The notes beneath the pieces are model-generated. The model was not told the DNA's origin. It ran no database searches and saw only the letters and a program-made list of their open reading frames with translations. DNA of 52,386 nucleotides from an uncultured Eggerthellaceae bacterium (lineage in GTDB: Bacteria > Actinomycetota > Coriobacteriia > Coriobacteriales > Eggerthellaceae), in assembly GCA_910584145.1 (NCBI GenBank), contig CAJTXX010000011.1, positions 1-52,386 of the forward strand, written 5' to 3'. A program made the translations under genes and the position numbers. Positions 1 to 7,828 of the stretch are shown one piece after another; within the stretch, counting starts at the first letter, position 1, and every line of letters begins with the position of its first letter.

Positions 1-252
1 GCTCAGAGCAGGATCATAAGAGAGGGCCTGCATGAACTACAGACCAATCCCGAGGTCGCTGACGCAGTGCGGAGCACAGGAGCAAAGTATCTCTTGCTGC
101 TTGATTACGGAAAGGAAAAACCTAAGACTCGTTTCCATTCGTATAAAGAGGATAAATGGATGGGTATGGAATCTGTTACCGAGAACACGTCCGGTTTCGA
201 ATTGCTCCTGTCCGAGGGAGATATGAGGCTCTACAAGATCAAGCCCGCATAA
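1..252 (+). CDS. C-terminal end of a polysaccharide-locus membrane protein (DUF6541-like?), 5' truncated by the window
   Basis: The frame is open from the first base and stops at 250-252, so this is the last 83 codons of a longer gene. The tail contains the stretch GAKYLLLLDYG and ends in a GDMRLYKI-type motif. I recall similar soluble C-termini on large polytopic membrane proteins (DUF6541 type) encoded beside GT2 and DUF2304 genes in actinobacterial surface-glycan clusters. It is followed on the same strand by exactly such genes, which supports a role in cell-surface polysaccharide assembly. No membrane segment lies in the visible part. That it is coding is fairly secure because frame and context agree. 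The family is a guess from the tail alone and could be any glycan-locus membrane enzyme. Confidence 0.6.
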   Translation, partial: AQSRIIREGLHELQTNPEVADAVRSTGAKYLLLLDYGKEKPKTRFHSYKEDKWMGMESVTENTSGFELLLSEGDMRLYKIKPA

Positions 253-323
253 CATGGGTATTTGATATAGAATCATTCAAGGTTCGCATGACACGTAGAG
301 AGCATATCGATTGAATTGGATAT

Positions 324-1019
324 ATGGACGCAAGAGTTTTAGCTATAGTGCCTGCATACAATGAGCAAGACAGCATCGTATCCACGGTGGACGATCTGCT
401 TGCAAACGCTCCTGATATCGACTATGTCATCGTGAATGACGGCTCAAAAGACAACACGGAGCGAGTATGTTGCGAGCAAGGGTATAACTATATCTCCCTG
501 CCGGTGAATCTTGGCTTAGCGGGTGGTTTTCGCACAGGCATGAGATACGCGTATTCGCATGGTTACGACTATGCGGTCCAGTTTGATGCCGATGGCCAGC
601 ATTCTGCTGCTTTCATCCGACCGCTGATAGATAAGGCAATCGAAGATGATGCGGATGTTGTCGTGGGGTCGCGTTTTTGCACGCAAAAGAAGCCTATTAC
701 GCCCCGCATGGCAGGTTCGGTATTGATATCGACAATGATCAGGCTGACGACAGGTGCAAAGTTGACTGATCCGACCTCGGGAATGCGTTTATTCAATAAA
801 AAGATGATCGAGCTATTCGCGAACGAGAACGATTTCAGTCCAGAACCGGATACTATCGCCCATTTGGCTCGTGGGGGGGCGAAGATATCGGAGATACAAG
901 TCGAGATGCGCGAGCGCATGGCTGGTGAAAGTTACTTGAATCTATCCCGGTCGATCACCTATATGCTGCGAGTCTGCATCTCGATCCTTTTTATCCAATG
1001 GTTCAGAAAAAAGGTCTGA
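324..1019 (+). CDS. Glycosyltransferase family 2 (dolichol-phosphate mannosyltransferase-like)
   Basis: A 231-residue GT-A fold glycosyltransferase. The N-terminus has the family start AIVPAYNEQDSI, the nucleotide-binding region VNDGSKDNT near residue 40, and the metal-binding FDADGQH near residue 88. The motif DPTSGMRLFNKKMIE near residue 150 is typical of DPM1/polyprenyl-phosphate sugar transferases. There are no long membrane segments except a weakly hydrophobic C-terminus, so it probably works at the cytoplasmic membrane face, moving a sugar from a nucleotide donor to a lipid carrier. The next gene, a DUF2304 protein, starts 3 bases after the stop; this GT2/DUF2304 pairing is common in actinobacterial surface-glycan loci. 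The ATG at 324 gives the normal family N-terminus. Donor and acceptor cannot be told from sequence. Confidence 0.9.
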   Translation: MDARVLAIVPAYNEQDSIVSTVDDLLANAPDIDYVIVNDGSKDNTERVCCEQGYNYISLPVNLGLAGGFRTGMRYAYSHGYDYAVQFDADGQHSAAFIRPLIDKAIEDDADVVVGSRFCTQKKPITPRMAGSVLISTMIRLTTGAKLTDPTSGMRLFNKKMIELFANENDFSPEPDTIAHLARGGAKISEIQVEMRERMAGESYLNLSRSITYMLRVCISILFIQWFRKKV

Positions 1020-1022
1020 TCT

Positions 1023-1397
1023 ATGCAACTGGGTTTACGAATACTATTGATAGTAGGTGCCATTGCAATGCTGGCATTCGTTCTGGGAAAAATACGCAAT
1101 TCCCAATTGAAGACCAGCGATGCTGTTTTCTGGTTCCTTTTTGCTGGATGTCTGGTTGTGATCTCAATTTTCCCGCAGATCGTTTATTGGGCGGCTGCAC
1201 TCGTGGGCATACAATCGCCTGCCAATCTCGTGTTCCTTCTTGTATTTATCATTCTGATAGTGAAGCTCCTGCTCTCTTCGGTCGAGACAGCGCAGCTCAA
1301 AAGCAAGCTGAATACCTTGGTGGAATATGAAGCGCTTCGCGATACGGCAAACGAGCGTAGAGCGAACGAGCCGGGAAGCGAGAAGCAAGATGCATAG
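1023..1397 (+). CDS. DUF2304 small membrane protein
   Basis: A 124-residue protein with three hydrophobic segments (about residues 2-18, 34-54 and 62-82), followed by a charged helical tail containing LKSKLNTLVEYEALRD. Length, topology and position directly after a DPM1-like glycosyltransferase match the DUF2304 family. Members are thought to assist a partner glycosyltransferase or lipid-linked sugar flipping, but the biochemical role is not established. It starts 3 bases after the upstream stop and its end overlaps the start of the next glycosyltransferase by 8 bases, so the genes look translationally coupled in one operon. Base composition is AT-rich, like the rest of the first 7.5 kb. Confidence 0.8.
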   Translation: MQLGLRILLIVGAIAMLAFVLGKIRNSQLKTSDAVFWFLFAGCLVVISIFPQIVYWAAALVGIQSPANLVFLLVFIILIVKLLLSSVETAQLKSKLNTLVEYEALRDTANERRANEPGSEKQDA

Positions 1398-2436
1398 TGC
1401 TTCGAAAAAGATAAGCGTTGTCGTTCCGTGCTATAAGGTCGAGGAGTATCTGCCGAGATGTCTCGATTCATTGATGGAGCAAACGCTGGATGGTTATGAA
1501 GTTATATGCATCAACGATGGCTCCCCTGATTCTTGTTTGGATATACTGCGCGAATATGAGAGGGAGTATCCCGCCAAAATCGTGGTGATAGACAAGAAAA
1601 ACGAAGGCACTTGGAAGGGACGCAAGGACGCTATCGCCATGGCGACCGGTGAATATATCGGTTTCCTTGATAGCGACGATTATGTTGACCCGACCTTTTT
1701 AAAGGATCTTTACGATGCCGCGAAAGCCGAAGACGCCGATATTGCGGTTTGCGGCTTCAAGCGCACTGATCTAGAAACCGGCAAAGTGCTATCTGTAGAA
1801 TTGGATAGACCCCGGAGGTCCTTTTCAATCTCGGAGGAACCCGGTCTTCTGTTGGAGCTGAATGGAGCTCCATGGAATAAGATATTCAGAAGCACCTATC
1901 TAAAGGAGATGGACGACCTAGGAACGATCCCTCCTATTTTCGACGATATGATGCTGCATCTGCTGGCCTACAAGAACATGACTGGTAGAGTGGTTTTTGT
2001 CCCCACAGCTCCGATCCATTATATAGTCAGAAGCGATTCGATCATCAATACTGTAAGGGCAGATCAAATCGAGGCGACCCGCAAGGCCATGTTAGAAGTG
2101 GCTCATATATATCATCAAGAATGCAAGGCCGATAAGATAGAGTTGCTCGATGCAATGGCTTTTCTTCATTTCGGAGTGTCATTGGCATTCCGCTTAGGCA
2201 GCGATCCGAATGCCGATCTGAAAACCTATCTTGCCGAGAACAATCGCTTCCTTGATAACTATTTCTCAACTTGGGATGATTCACCGTTCATAACTTCCGA
2301 ATATGCGCGAAACGGCGGAGGTGGCATCAAAAAGCTTGTAATGGCGAAGCGTCTCTACGATATGCGTCTCTTTCGGCCTGCTCTCAGTGTTTACCGCTGC
2401 TTGATAGAGAAAGCCCATATCGACATAAAATGGTAA
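1390..2436 (+). CDS. Glycosyltransferase family 2
   Basis: A GT2 enzyme of 348 residues counted from ATG 1390. I prefer this to an in-frame ATG at 1327 because it places the family motif ISVVVPCYKVEEYL at residue 8 and limits overlap with the DUF2304 gene to 8 bases. The nucleotide-sugar region includes CINDGSPDS, and the metal site is FLDSDDYVDP. The C-terminal third is helical without clear membrane spans. Such proteins usually add one sugar to a growing surface polysaccharide on the cytoplasmic side. The stop codon abuts the stop codon of the convergent flippase gene (2437), leaving no spacer. Sugar specificity is unknown. Confidence 0.9.
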   Translation: MHSASKKISVVVPCYKVEEYLPRCLDSLMEQTLDGYEVICINDGSPDSCLDILREYEREYPAKIVVIDKKNEGTWKGRKDAIAMATGEYIGFLDSDDYVDPTFLKDLYDAAKAEDADIAVCGFKRTDLETGKVLSVELDRPRRSFSISEEPGLLLELNGAPWNKIFRSTYLKEMDDLGTIPPIFDDMMLHLLAYKNMTGRVVFVPTAPIHYIVRSDSIINTVRADQIEATRKAMLEVAHIYHQECKADKIELLDAMAFLHFGVSLAFRLGSDPNADLKTYLAENNRFLDNYFSTWDDSPFITSEYARNGGGGIKKLVMAKRLYDMRLFRPALSVYRCLIEKAHIDIKW

Positions 2437-3690
2437 TTATCCCTGCTGGCGGCATTTTCTCAGTAGGATGATAAGCGCAATAGCGAACAGGGCGATCCCT
2501 GCTACATATGCGAAGATGATGGTCATATTGATGCCATTCATTCCGAATCTGCCAATGAATAGAACGCTTGTGCCGATGGCAAGGGCGAGCGATATAAGAT
2601 TCCCGGTTAACGCTATCTTGAACTTCCTGAACACAATGAGTATATCGGAGAGAAATGCCATGGATGCCGTGCATGCTATCGTGAAAACAGTAGGAATGAG
2701 TAGATATGTATAGGGGACGATAGACGGGCCATAAATTGAGCTAAGGAGTGGCTCCCCCCACAGCACGCATACGAAGCAGCCTGCTATAACGAGGAATGCG
2801 ATCAGAAGGAACATCTTCACGATCATCAAAGTAATCGACCTGATGTCGCCTTCTTTCCAGGCAATCGCCATCGGTCCAAGGTATGGGTTGTATAAGAACA
2901 CGACCATTGCGTTTATGAGTACGGTCGGAGTCGCGATGGCAGCGTAGATCCCGAGCGCTTCGGCACCGCAGGTAGCTTCATAAATCTGCCTCGTAACGGT
3001 TACGACTGCACCGAAGACGACGATAGTGAGCGTTGAGGGGAGGCATTTTTTCAGAAGGATGAGGACTTGCTCTCTGGTGATGCGCGGCGACACTCTGGAA
3101 AAGCGTTCGGCATTCTTCTTGTCATAAAGAAAGGTTATGCAGAGGCAGGCCGCTGTTATAGACAGAATGGATATAGGTACGCTCTGTGTGAGATGGAGCG
3201 TTATCGAGAAGATGGCTAGGACCAGCAAGCCGCGAATAAGCTGCGATCTGCCAATGTAGTCCATGCGCATATGGCGCTGTTCGACGCCATAATAGACATT
3301 AGAAAAGGCTTCATCGGATCGGAAGATGATCCAACAGATAGAAACGACGAACACAGACAAGGTCGTTGCCGTGACTCCCAAGTAGACCAGCATGAGAGTC
3401 GAGGCGATGGCGATGGTGACCAACCTGAATGCAACGTAGTTCTGCTGGCTATAGGTTCCGTCAACATCGGAGACTTGTATCGTACGCATGTTATATATGG
3501 CAAGAGGGAAGTAGATGTTGCCTATGGCCATAGCGTATGCAAGCAAGCCAGAATCATCGTATCCAGCGAGAATCACGACTAGTATTGTTATCAGCCAGAG
3601 GCAACCTTGATATACGAGACTGCCGACAGTGTTCCAAAGCATGTTCCGCCGAATGGAAAGAGGTTGGCTTGCGGTATTGTTTGAATTCAT
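2437..3690 (-). CDS. Polysaccharide flippase / lipopolysaccharide biosynthesis protein (Wzx/MATE-like)
   Basis: A 417-residue, strongly hydrophobic protein with about 12 predicted transmembrane segments spread over its whole length and short charged loops, starting at the ATG ending at 3690. Size, topology and neighbourhood fit the MOP-superfamily oligosaccharide flippases (Wzx or RfbX type), which turn undecaprenyl-linked repeat units across the membrane. It is transcribed against its neighbours: convergent with the GT2 gene and divergent from the ABC permease. Having both a flippase and an ABC-2 exporter in one locus suggests two glycans, or a capsule plus another polymer, are handled here. 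Flippases diverge fast, so the call rests on topology and context more than on motifs. Confidence 0.75.
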   Translation of the reverse strand: MNSNNTASQPLSIRRNMLWNTVGSLVYQGCLWLITILVVILAGYDDSGLLAYAMAIGNIYFPLAIYNMRTIQVSDVDGTYSQQNYVAFRLVTIAIASTLMLVYLGVTATTLSVFVVSICWIIFRSDEAFSNVYYGVEQRHMRMDYIGRSQLIRGLLVLAIFSITLHLTQSVPISILSITAACLCITFLYDKKNAERFSRVSPRITREQVLILLKKCLPSTLTIVVFGAVVTVTRQIYEATCGAEALGIYAAIATPTVLINAMVVFLYNPYLGPMAIAWKEGDIRSITLMIVKMFLLIAFLVIAGCFVCVLWGEPLLSSIYGPSIVPYTYLLIPTVFTIACTASMAFLSDILIVFRKFKIALTGNLISLALAIGTSVLFIGRFGMNGINMTIIFAYVAGIALFAIALIILLRKCRQQG

Positions 3691-3729
3691 CGTCGAGACG
3701 CCGATTCCTTTGTTTGGTTTTTACAATAG

Positions 3730-3735
3730 TATAAT
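3730..3735 (+). promoter_or_regulatory. Probable -10 element of the ABC exporter operon
   Basis: A perfect TATAAT lies between the divergent flippase and ABC permease genes; no convincing -35 is visible at the right distance. Transcription would begin near 3742, just past the first possible GTG at 3738, which argues that translation of the permease starts at GTG 3777 instead. Confidence 0.5.
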
Positions 3736-3776
3736 GAGTGTTTCGTATATGGGAGCATCAGGGGGCTCGACGTTTC

Positions 3777-4556
3777 GTGAACAGTACGCCTAAAAACGAC
3801 TTCAAGCGCAACTGGTTCATTATGGAATCGCTCGTGTCGAAGGATTTCAAGCTGAAGTACCGACGCAGTGTATTGGGTGTGGTGTGGTCGGTTTTGAATC
3901 CGTTGTTGATGATGCTGGTTTTGACGGCAGTGTTCAGCGCTTTTTTTAAATTCGATATAGAGAATTATCCGTTCTATCTTATTCTGGGAAACACCCTATT
4001 CGCAGTAATGGCCGATTCGACTTCCGGTGCTATGACGTCTATTTTAGATTCAGCGCCCCTTATAAAAAAAATTCGCATTGATAAGGTGATCTTTCCGCTA
4101 GAGAAGGTTCTTTTTCAGTTGGTCAATTTTGCTATTTCGTTGATCGCGGTGGTCATCGTGATGGTATTTATGCAGATCAAGCCAACATTCAATTTGCTGT
4201 TCTTACCGCTGCTGCTAGTCTATGTGACCGTGTTCAGTGCTGGTCTCGGCCTTCTTCTCTCAGCACTTGCGGTTTTCTTTCGCGATATCATCCATCTTTG
4301 GGGCGTGGTGATAACAGCGTGGACGTATCTAACACCTCTTTTCTATCCTGTCAGCATTCTGCCTGAGTGGATGCTGGCCTTGGAGGCGTACAACCCGATG
4401 TATCATTACATTTTCTATTACCGGGATATCGCTCTATGGGGAAATACGCCGGGCTTGGTTGAGAATCTCATTTGCCTAGGAATGGCGCTTGTTACATTCC
4501 TGATCGGCCTGTTTGTCTTCAAACGTTTGCAGAAGAAGTTCATACTCTATGTATAG
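3777..4556 (+). CDS. Polysaccharide ABC-2 exporter permease (Wzm/TagG family)
   Basis: An ABC-2 type membrane subunit with about six transmembrane segments after a short amphipathic N-terminus. The conserved stretch DFKLKYRRSVLGVVWSVLNP marks the TagG/Wzm/KpsM group, which exports teichoic acids, O-antigen or capsule. I place the start at GTG 3777 (259 residues) because a TATAAT at 3730-3735 would put the transcript start after the upstream GTG at 3738 and a GGGGG run precedes 3777 by 11 bases; a start at 3738 would add 13 residues. The matching ATPase gene begins 8 bases downstream. Together they should form a two-by-two transporter moving a finished lipid-linked polymer across the cytoplasmic membrane. 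Confidence 0.88.
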   Translation: MNSTPKNDFKRNWFIMESLVSKDFKLKYRRSVLGVVWSVLNPLLMMLVLTAVFSAFFKFDIENYPFYLILGNTLFAVMADSTSGAMTSILDSAPLIKKIRIDKVIFPLEKVLFQLVNFAISLIAVVIVMVFMQIKPTFNLLFLPLLLVYVTVFSAGLGLLLSALAVFFRDIIHLWGVVITAWTYLTPLFYPVSILPEWMLALEAYNPMYHYIFYYRDIALWGNTPGLVENLICLGMALVTFLIGLFVFKRLQKKFILYV

Positions 4557-4564
4557 GAATCCAC

Positions 4565-6247
4565 ATGGGTAAGCAATCTGTTCCTCAATTGCTGGGGAAT
4601 GATCTCACAGAGTGTTTTGGCGTCTCAGAGGACATGGTATCGGTTGATCATGTCTCGATGGTGTTCAATATGGCGAGTCAGCAGTTGAATAACCTGAAAG
4701 AATATTTCATAGCTATCGCGAAGCGCGAGTTGATGTTCAAAGAGTTCAAAGCTCTTGATGATGTTTCTTTCAAAGTGAGGAAGGGAGACGTGTACGGCAT
4801 TCTGGGGACTAATGGCTCTGGGAAGTCGACCATGTTGAAGATCATTGCAGGAGTGCTCGAGCCATCCGAGGGAACGGTTCGGGTAAAGGGGAACATCGCA
4901 CCGCTGATCGAGTTGGGAGCTGGGTTCGATCACGAGCTGACGGCGCGAGAGAATATCTACCTTAACGGATCGCTGCTCGGCTACTCCCATGCATTTATAG
5001 AGCAGCATTTTGATCAAATAGTAGATTTTGCTGAAATAGGTGATTTTCTCGATATACCTTTGAAAAATTACTCATCTGGTATGGTTGCACGGATTGCCTT
5101 TGCTATTGCGACCATAATCGTGCCAGACATATTGATCGTCGACGAAGTGCTCTCTGTTGGCGATTTCATGTTCCAACAGAAATGCGAGAATCGCATACAA
5201 GAGCTGATCGATGAACACGGTGTGACTGTCCTTATCGTTTCCCATAGCACCGATCAAATAGAACGGCTTTGCAATAAGGCTATCTGGATTGAAAAAGGTC
5301 ATATGCGCATGGTGGGAGAGGCTGCTGCAGTCTGCCGCGCATATCGAGCTCTAGCGGGGCATAAGGGCAGCCCCGAGGCTGAAAGAGAGATGTTCAGTCT
5401 TCTTATGGAGCTGGATGATGCTGATGAAGGTGGCCTTAAAGAGGAGCGGATCGTCGCCGAAGATCGATATGCGACAGAAGCGCTTTTGCTTGAACGGTGC
5501 GAGTTCGAAAATGATGATACTGCGATTATAGTACCTGGCGACGATCTTGCATGCCAAACTGTAGGCGTTGGACTTGCTGGGGCGTTCAAATGTCCTGTGA
5601 TAAAAACCCGTCATGACAACATAGAGAGTGGAACGCGTGTGCTGCTGGAACGGTTCGCTCCATGCAAGGCGATAGTATTAAATACCGAGGCGAAGATAGA
5701 ATCGAGAGTCATAAGCGAGATCGAGGAGATAACGCAGAACGGGTGTGATGTGATAGAAGGCGAGTCCAACGACATTGTCGCGGCAAAGGCATATAAGATG
5801 CTCTGCCAGAGAGGGGTTTTGGCTGAGCCACCCTTTGCGTGCAGCACGGATGGTATAAGGAAAGCTCTGGGCATCCTACCGCAGATCTATCTGACAGGAA
5901 CACCGGTCCTTTTAGAGAAGGATGGCGAGATATCTGGCGAGCTGAATGAGATCATTGGTTCGATTCCGTCAGATAAAACTGCGCGTATCGTTTTCTCATC
6001 TCCGAATCCGGGCTTCGATAGTGGCGCAGCGGCTGTTATGGCATCCTCTGTGGATGCAGGGTTCTTTTGCTTCGATCACAATGATCTGGACGAGTTCATA
6101 TGGGTCATCCATGAACTTGGCAAGATTCGCGAGCGCGTGCGGGAGATCGTATTCGTGGGTGGAGAGGCGTCGTTCAGTTCTCTTGACAAGGCGCTGATTC
6201 GCAGGGCGCTAGTTGCGGATGATCCATCGTTAGTCCCTTCGGAATAA
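4565..6247 (+). CDS. Polysaccharide-export ABC ATPase (Wzt/TagH family) fused to a CWB2-like domain
   Basis: A 560-residue protein from ATG 4565, 8 bases after the permease stop with AGGA upstream. Residues 24-265 form a standard ABC ATPase: Walker A GTNGSGKST at 81-89, signature YSSGM at 169-173, Walker B ending in DE at 193-194 and switch His227. This is the partner of the upstream permease. The remaining 295 residues are unlike the usual Wzt or TagH tails. From residue 296 they follow the pattern of the cell-wall-binding repeat 2 (CWB2): AEDRYATEALLLE, then a DTAIIVPGDD strand, a GAFKCPVIKT strand and a CKAIVLNTEAKIES strand, with a further repeat-like unit near 525-545 (REIVFVGGEASFS). 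CWB2 modules normally sit outside the cell. Here the domain should be cytoplasmic, possibly binding the polymer to be exported. The ATPase call is firm; the CWB2 assignment is by eye. The gene overlaps the convergent ugd by 18 bases. Confidence 0.88.
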   Translation: MGKQSVPQLLGNDLTECFGVSEDMVSVDHVSMVFNMASQQLNNLKEYFIAIAKRELMFKEFKALDDVSFKVRKGDVYGILGTNGSGKSTMLKIIAGVLEPSEGTVRVKGNIAPLIELGAGFDHELTARENIYLNGSLLGYSHAFIEQHFDQIVDFAEIGDFLDIPLKNYSSGMVARIAFAIATIIVPDILIVDEVLSVGDFMFQQKCENRIQELIDEHGVTVLIVSHSTDQIERLCNKAIWIEKGHMRMVGEAAAVCRAYRALAGHKGSPEAEREMFSLLMELDDADEGGLKEERIVAEDRYATEALLLERCEFENDDTAIIVPGDDLACQTVGVGLAGAFKCPVIKTRHDNIESGTRVLLERFAPCKAIVLNTEAKIESRVISEIEEITQNGCDVIEGESNDIVAAKAYKMLCQRGVLAEPPFACSTDGIRKALGILPQIYLTGTPVLLEKDGEISGELNEIIGSIPSDKTARIVFSSPNPGFDSGAAAVMASSVDAGFFCFDHNDLDEFIWVIHELGKIRERVREIVFVGGEASFSSLDKALIRRALVADDPSLVPSE

Positions 6248-7444
6248 ATCACGCGTGTAAATCTTAGAAGCTACATCTTCTAAATCTTTATGCCAGCGGT
6301 TGGCAAGGATAATAGAGGAGCGGGCCTTGAGATCGTCTAGGTCGTGGGTTACTTCGTTTCCGAAAAAGGCGACCTCGTCGAGAGCAGGTTCGTAGATCAG
6401 AATATTGATACCATATTGCGCTAAACGTTTTATGACTCCCTGTATTGAGCTTGAGCGGAAATTATCACTCCCTTCTTTCATGATAAGGCGGTATATTCCG
6501 ATGACAGGGGCGGTATTCTCTGAGTGCTCTTGAGCAAGCTTATCTAGAACGTCGGAGACTATAAAATCTTTGCGTGTACGATTCGCATCTACGATCGCAG
6601 TGATCAGATTCTGCGGGACATCCTCATAGTTTGCTAGCAGTTGCTTGGTATCTTTCGGAAGGCAGTAACCCCCGTATCCGAATGATGGGTTGTTGTAGTG
6701 CGCCTGTATACGTGGGTCAAGGCAGACACCTTCGATGATGGAGGCGCTGTCTAAGCCGCGCGCTGCAGAATAGGTATCAAGTTCATTGAAAAAGGCGACG
6801 CGTAGCGCGAGATAAGTGTTTGAAAAGAGCTTTACCGCTTCTGCTTCAGTAGAGTGCATGAGCAGAGTGGGAGCTGACTTTTCGGAAGAGCATTCGAGCA
6901 GCATATTGGCGAAAAGATCTGCCCGGTTTTGCAAGCTTTTGAAAGCGGAGTTATGGGGAATACCTACGATGATTCGAGATGGATGCAGATTGTCGTAGAG
7001 GGCATTTCCTTCTCGTAGGAATTCTGGGCTGAAAAGGATATCGGCTTGGGGATAGCGATCGGCAAGTGCCTGTGTATAACCAACTGGCACAGTGGATTTG
7101 ATCACTATCGTCGCATTTGGATTGATCGACAAGCTGAGTGCGATGGCTTCTTCAACGTGGGAAGTGTCAAAACGGTTAGATCGGGAATCGTAATTGGTTG
7201 GGGTAGCGATGATAATGAACTGCGCATCTTTATAGGCTGTTTCTCCATCAGTTGTTGCGGATAGGTTTAGGACTCCAGATGCAAGATAGCGTTCTGCGAG
7301 CTCGTCTTTGATGGGAGAAATACCGTCGTTGATCTTCTGTACCTTATCGTCAAGCACATCAATAAGTGAAACGTTGTTTTTTTGGGAGAGCAGAATAGCC
7401 AGAGAAAGGCCAACGTATCCAGCTCCAGCAATTGCTATCTTCAA
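6230..7444 (-). CDS. ugd: UDP-glucose 6-dehydrogenase
   Basis: An NAD-dependent nucleotide-sugar dehydrogenase oxidising UDP-glucose to UDP-glucuronate, or a close relative such as UDP-N-acetylmannosamine dehydrogenase. The N-terminus has the Rossmann motif IAIAGAGYVGLSLA; the central part has the catalytic-cysteine motif GYGGYCLPKD; the C-terminal binding domain includes SSSIQGVIKRL. I chose the TTG at 7444 because AAGGAG lies 6 bases upstream and the Rossmann strand then starts at residue 2, giving 404 residues; a start at 7477 would add 11 unlikely residues. The product is a precursor of acidic polysaccharides, consistent with the export genes beside it. It overlaps the end of the ABC ATPase gene tail to tail by 18 bases. 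Confidence 0.92.
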   Translation of the reverse strand: MKIAIAGAGYVGLSLAILLSQKNNVSLIDVLDDKVQKINDGISPIKDELAERYLASGVLNLSATTDGETAYKDAQFIIIATPTNYDSRSNRFDTSHVEEAIALSLSINPNATIVIKSTVPVGYTQALADRYPQADILFSPEFLREGNALYDNLHPSRIIVGIPHNSAFKSLQNRADLFANMLLECSSEKSAPTLLMHSTEAEAVKLFSNTYLALRVAFFNELDTYSAARGLDSASIIEGVCLDPRIQAHYNNPSFGYGGYCLPKDTKQLLANYEDVPQNLITAIVDANRTRKDFIVSDVLDKLAQEHSENTAPVIGIYRLIMKEGSDNFRSSSIQGVIKRLAQYGINILIYEPALDEVAFFGNEVTHDLDDLKARSSIILANRWHKDLEDVASKIYTRDLFRRD

Positions 7445-7828
7445 TGTATGCTCCTTTGCAGGGTGACGGATACTCAACTTCTGCTCGGTCTATTGTAATA
7501 GCACTCATGAAGTCGGGCTAAGGGAATCGTCATCTTCGGGATTTGGGCGACTGTTTTGTTGAGCGCCGGATGATGGGAGGAGCGGAATACGAGAATGCAT
7601 GAGGGAATGTGGCTCGTGATTCCCGGGAAGACCTAGGGTGGAATATCGTGGATAGCATAGGATGGATAGAGGTGGACAGTTGCGCAATGACATTCGATTC
7701 CGAACGTCTAGGACTATCTGTTCGGGTAACGATAAAGCGAGGGTATGGCTCGAATCAGCGTAGTGAATGAAGCAGTGCTGAAAACAAGCGAGTAATGAAT
7801 GGAAAATGCTGGCCTCGAAGCTGTCTAC
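7445..7828. other. 384-bp gene-free junction between AT-rich island and GC-rich backbone
   Basis: I see no convincing gene here. The 62-codon frame at 7505-7693 on the minus strand has no ribosome site and an odd composition, so I reject it. Base composition changes across this stretch: the upstream side is AT-rich like the glycan genes and the downstream side rises to the GC-rich level of the rest of the window. No direct repeats, tRNA or integrase remnant marking an insertion edge were found. Confidence 0.5.

Noticed and set aside
7505..7693. 62-codon minus-strand frame in the gap after ugd
   Set aside because: No ribosome site, no resemblance to a protein family, and Pro/Ser/Asn-rich composition.
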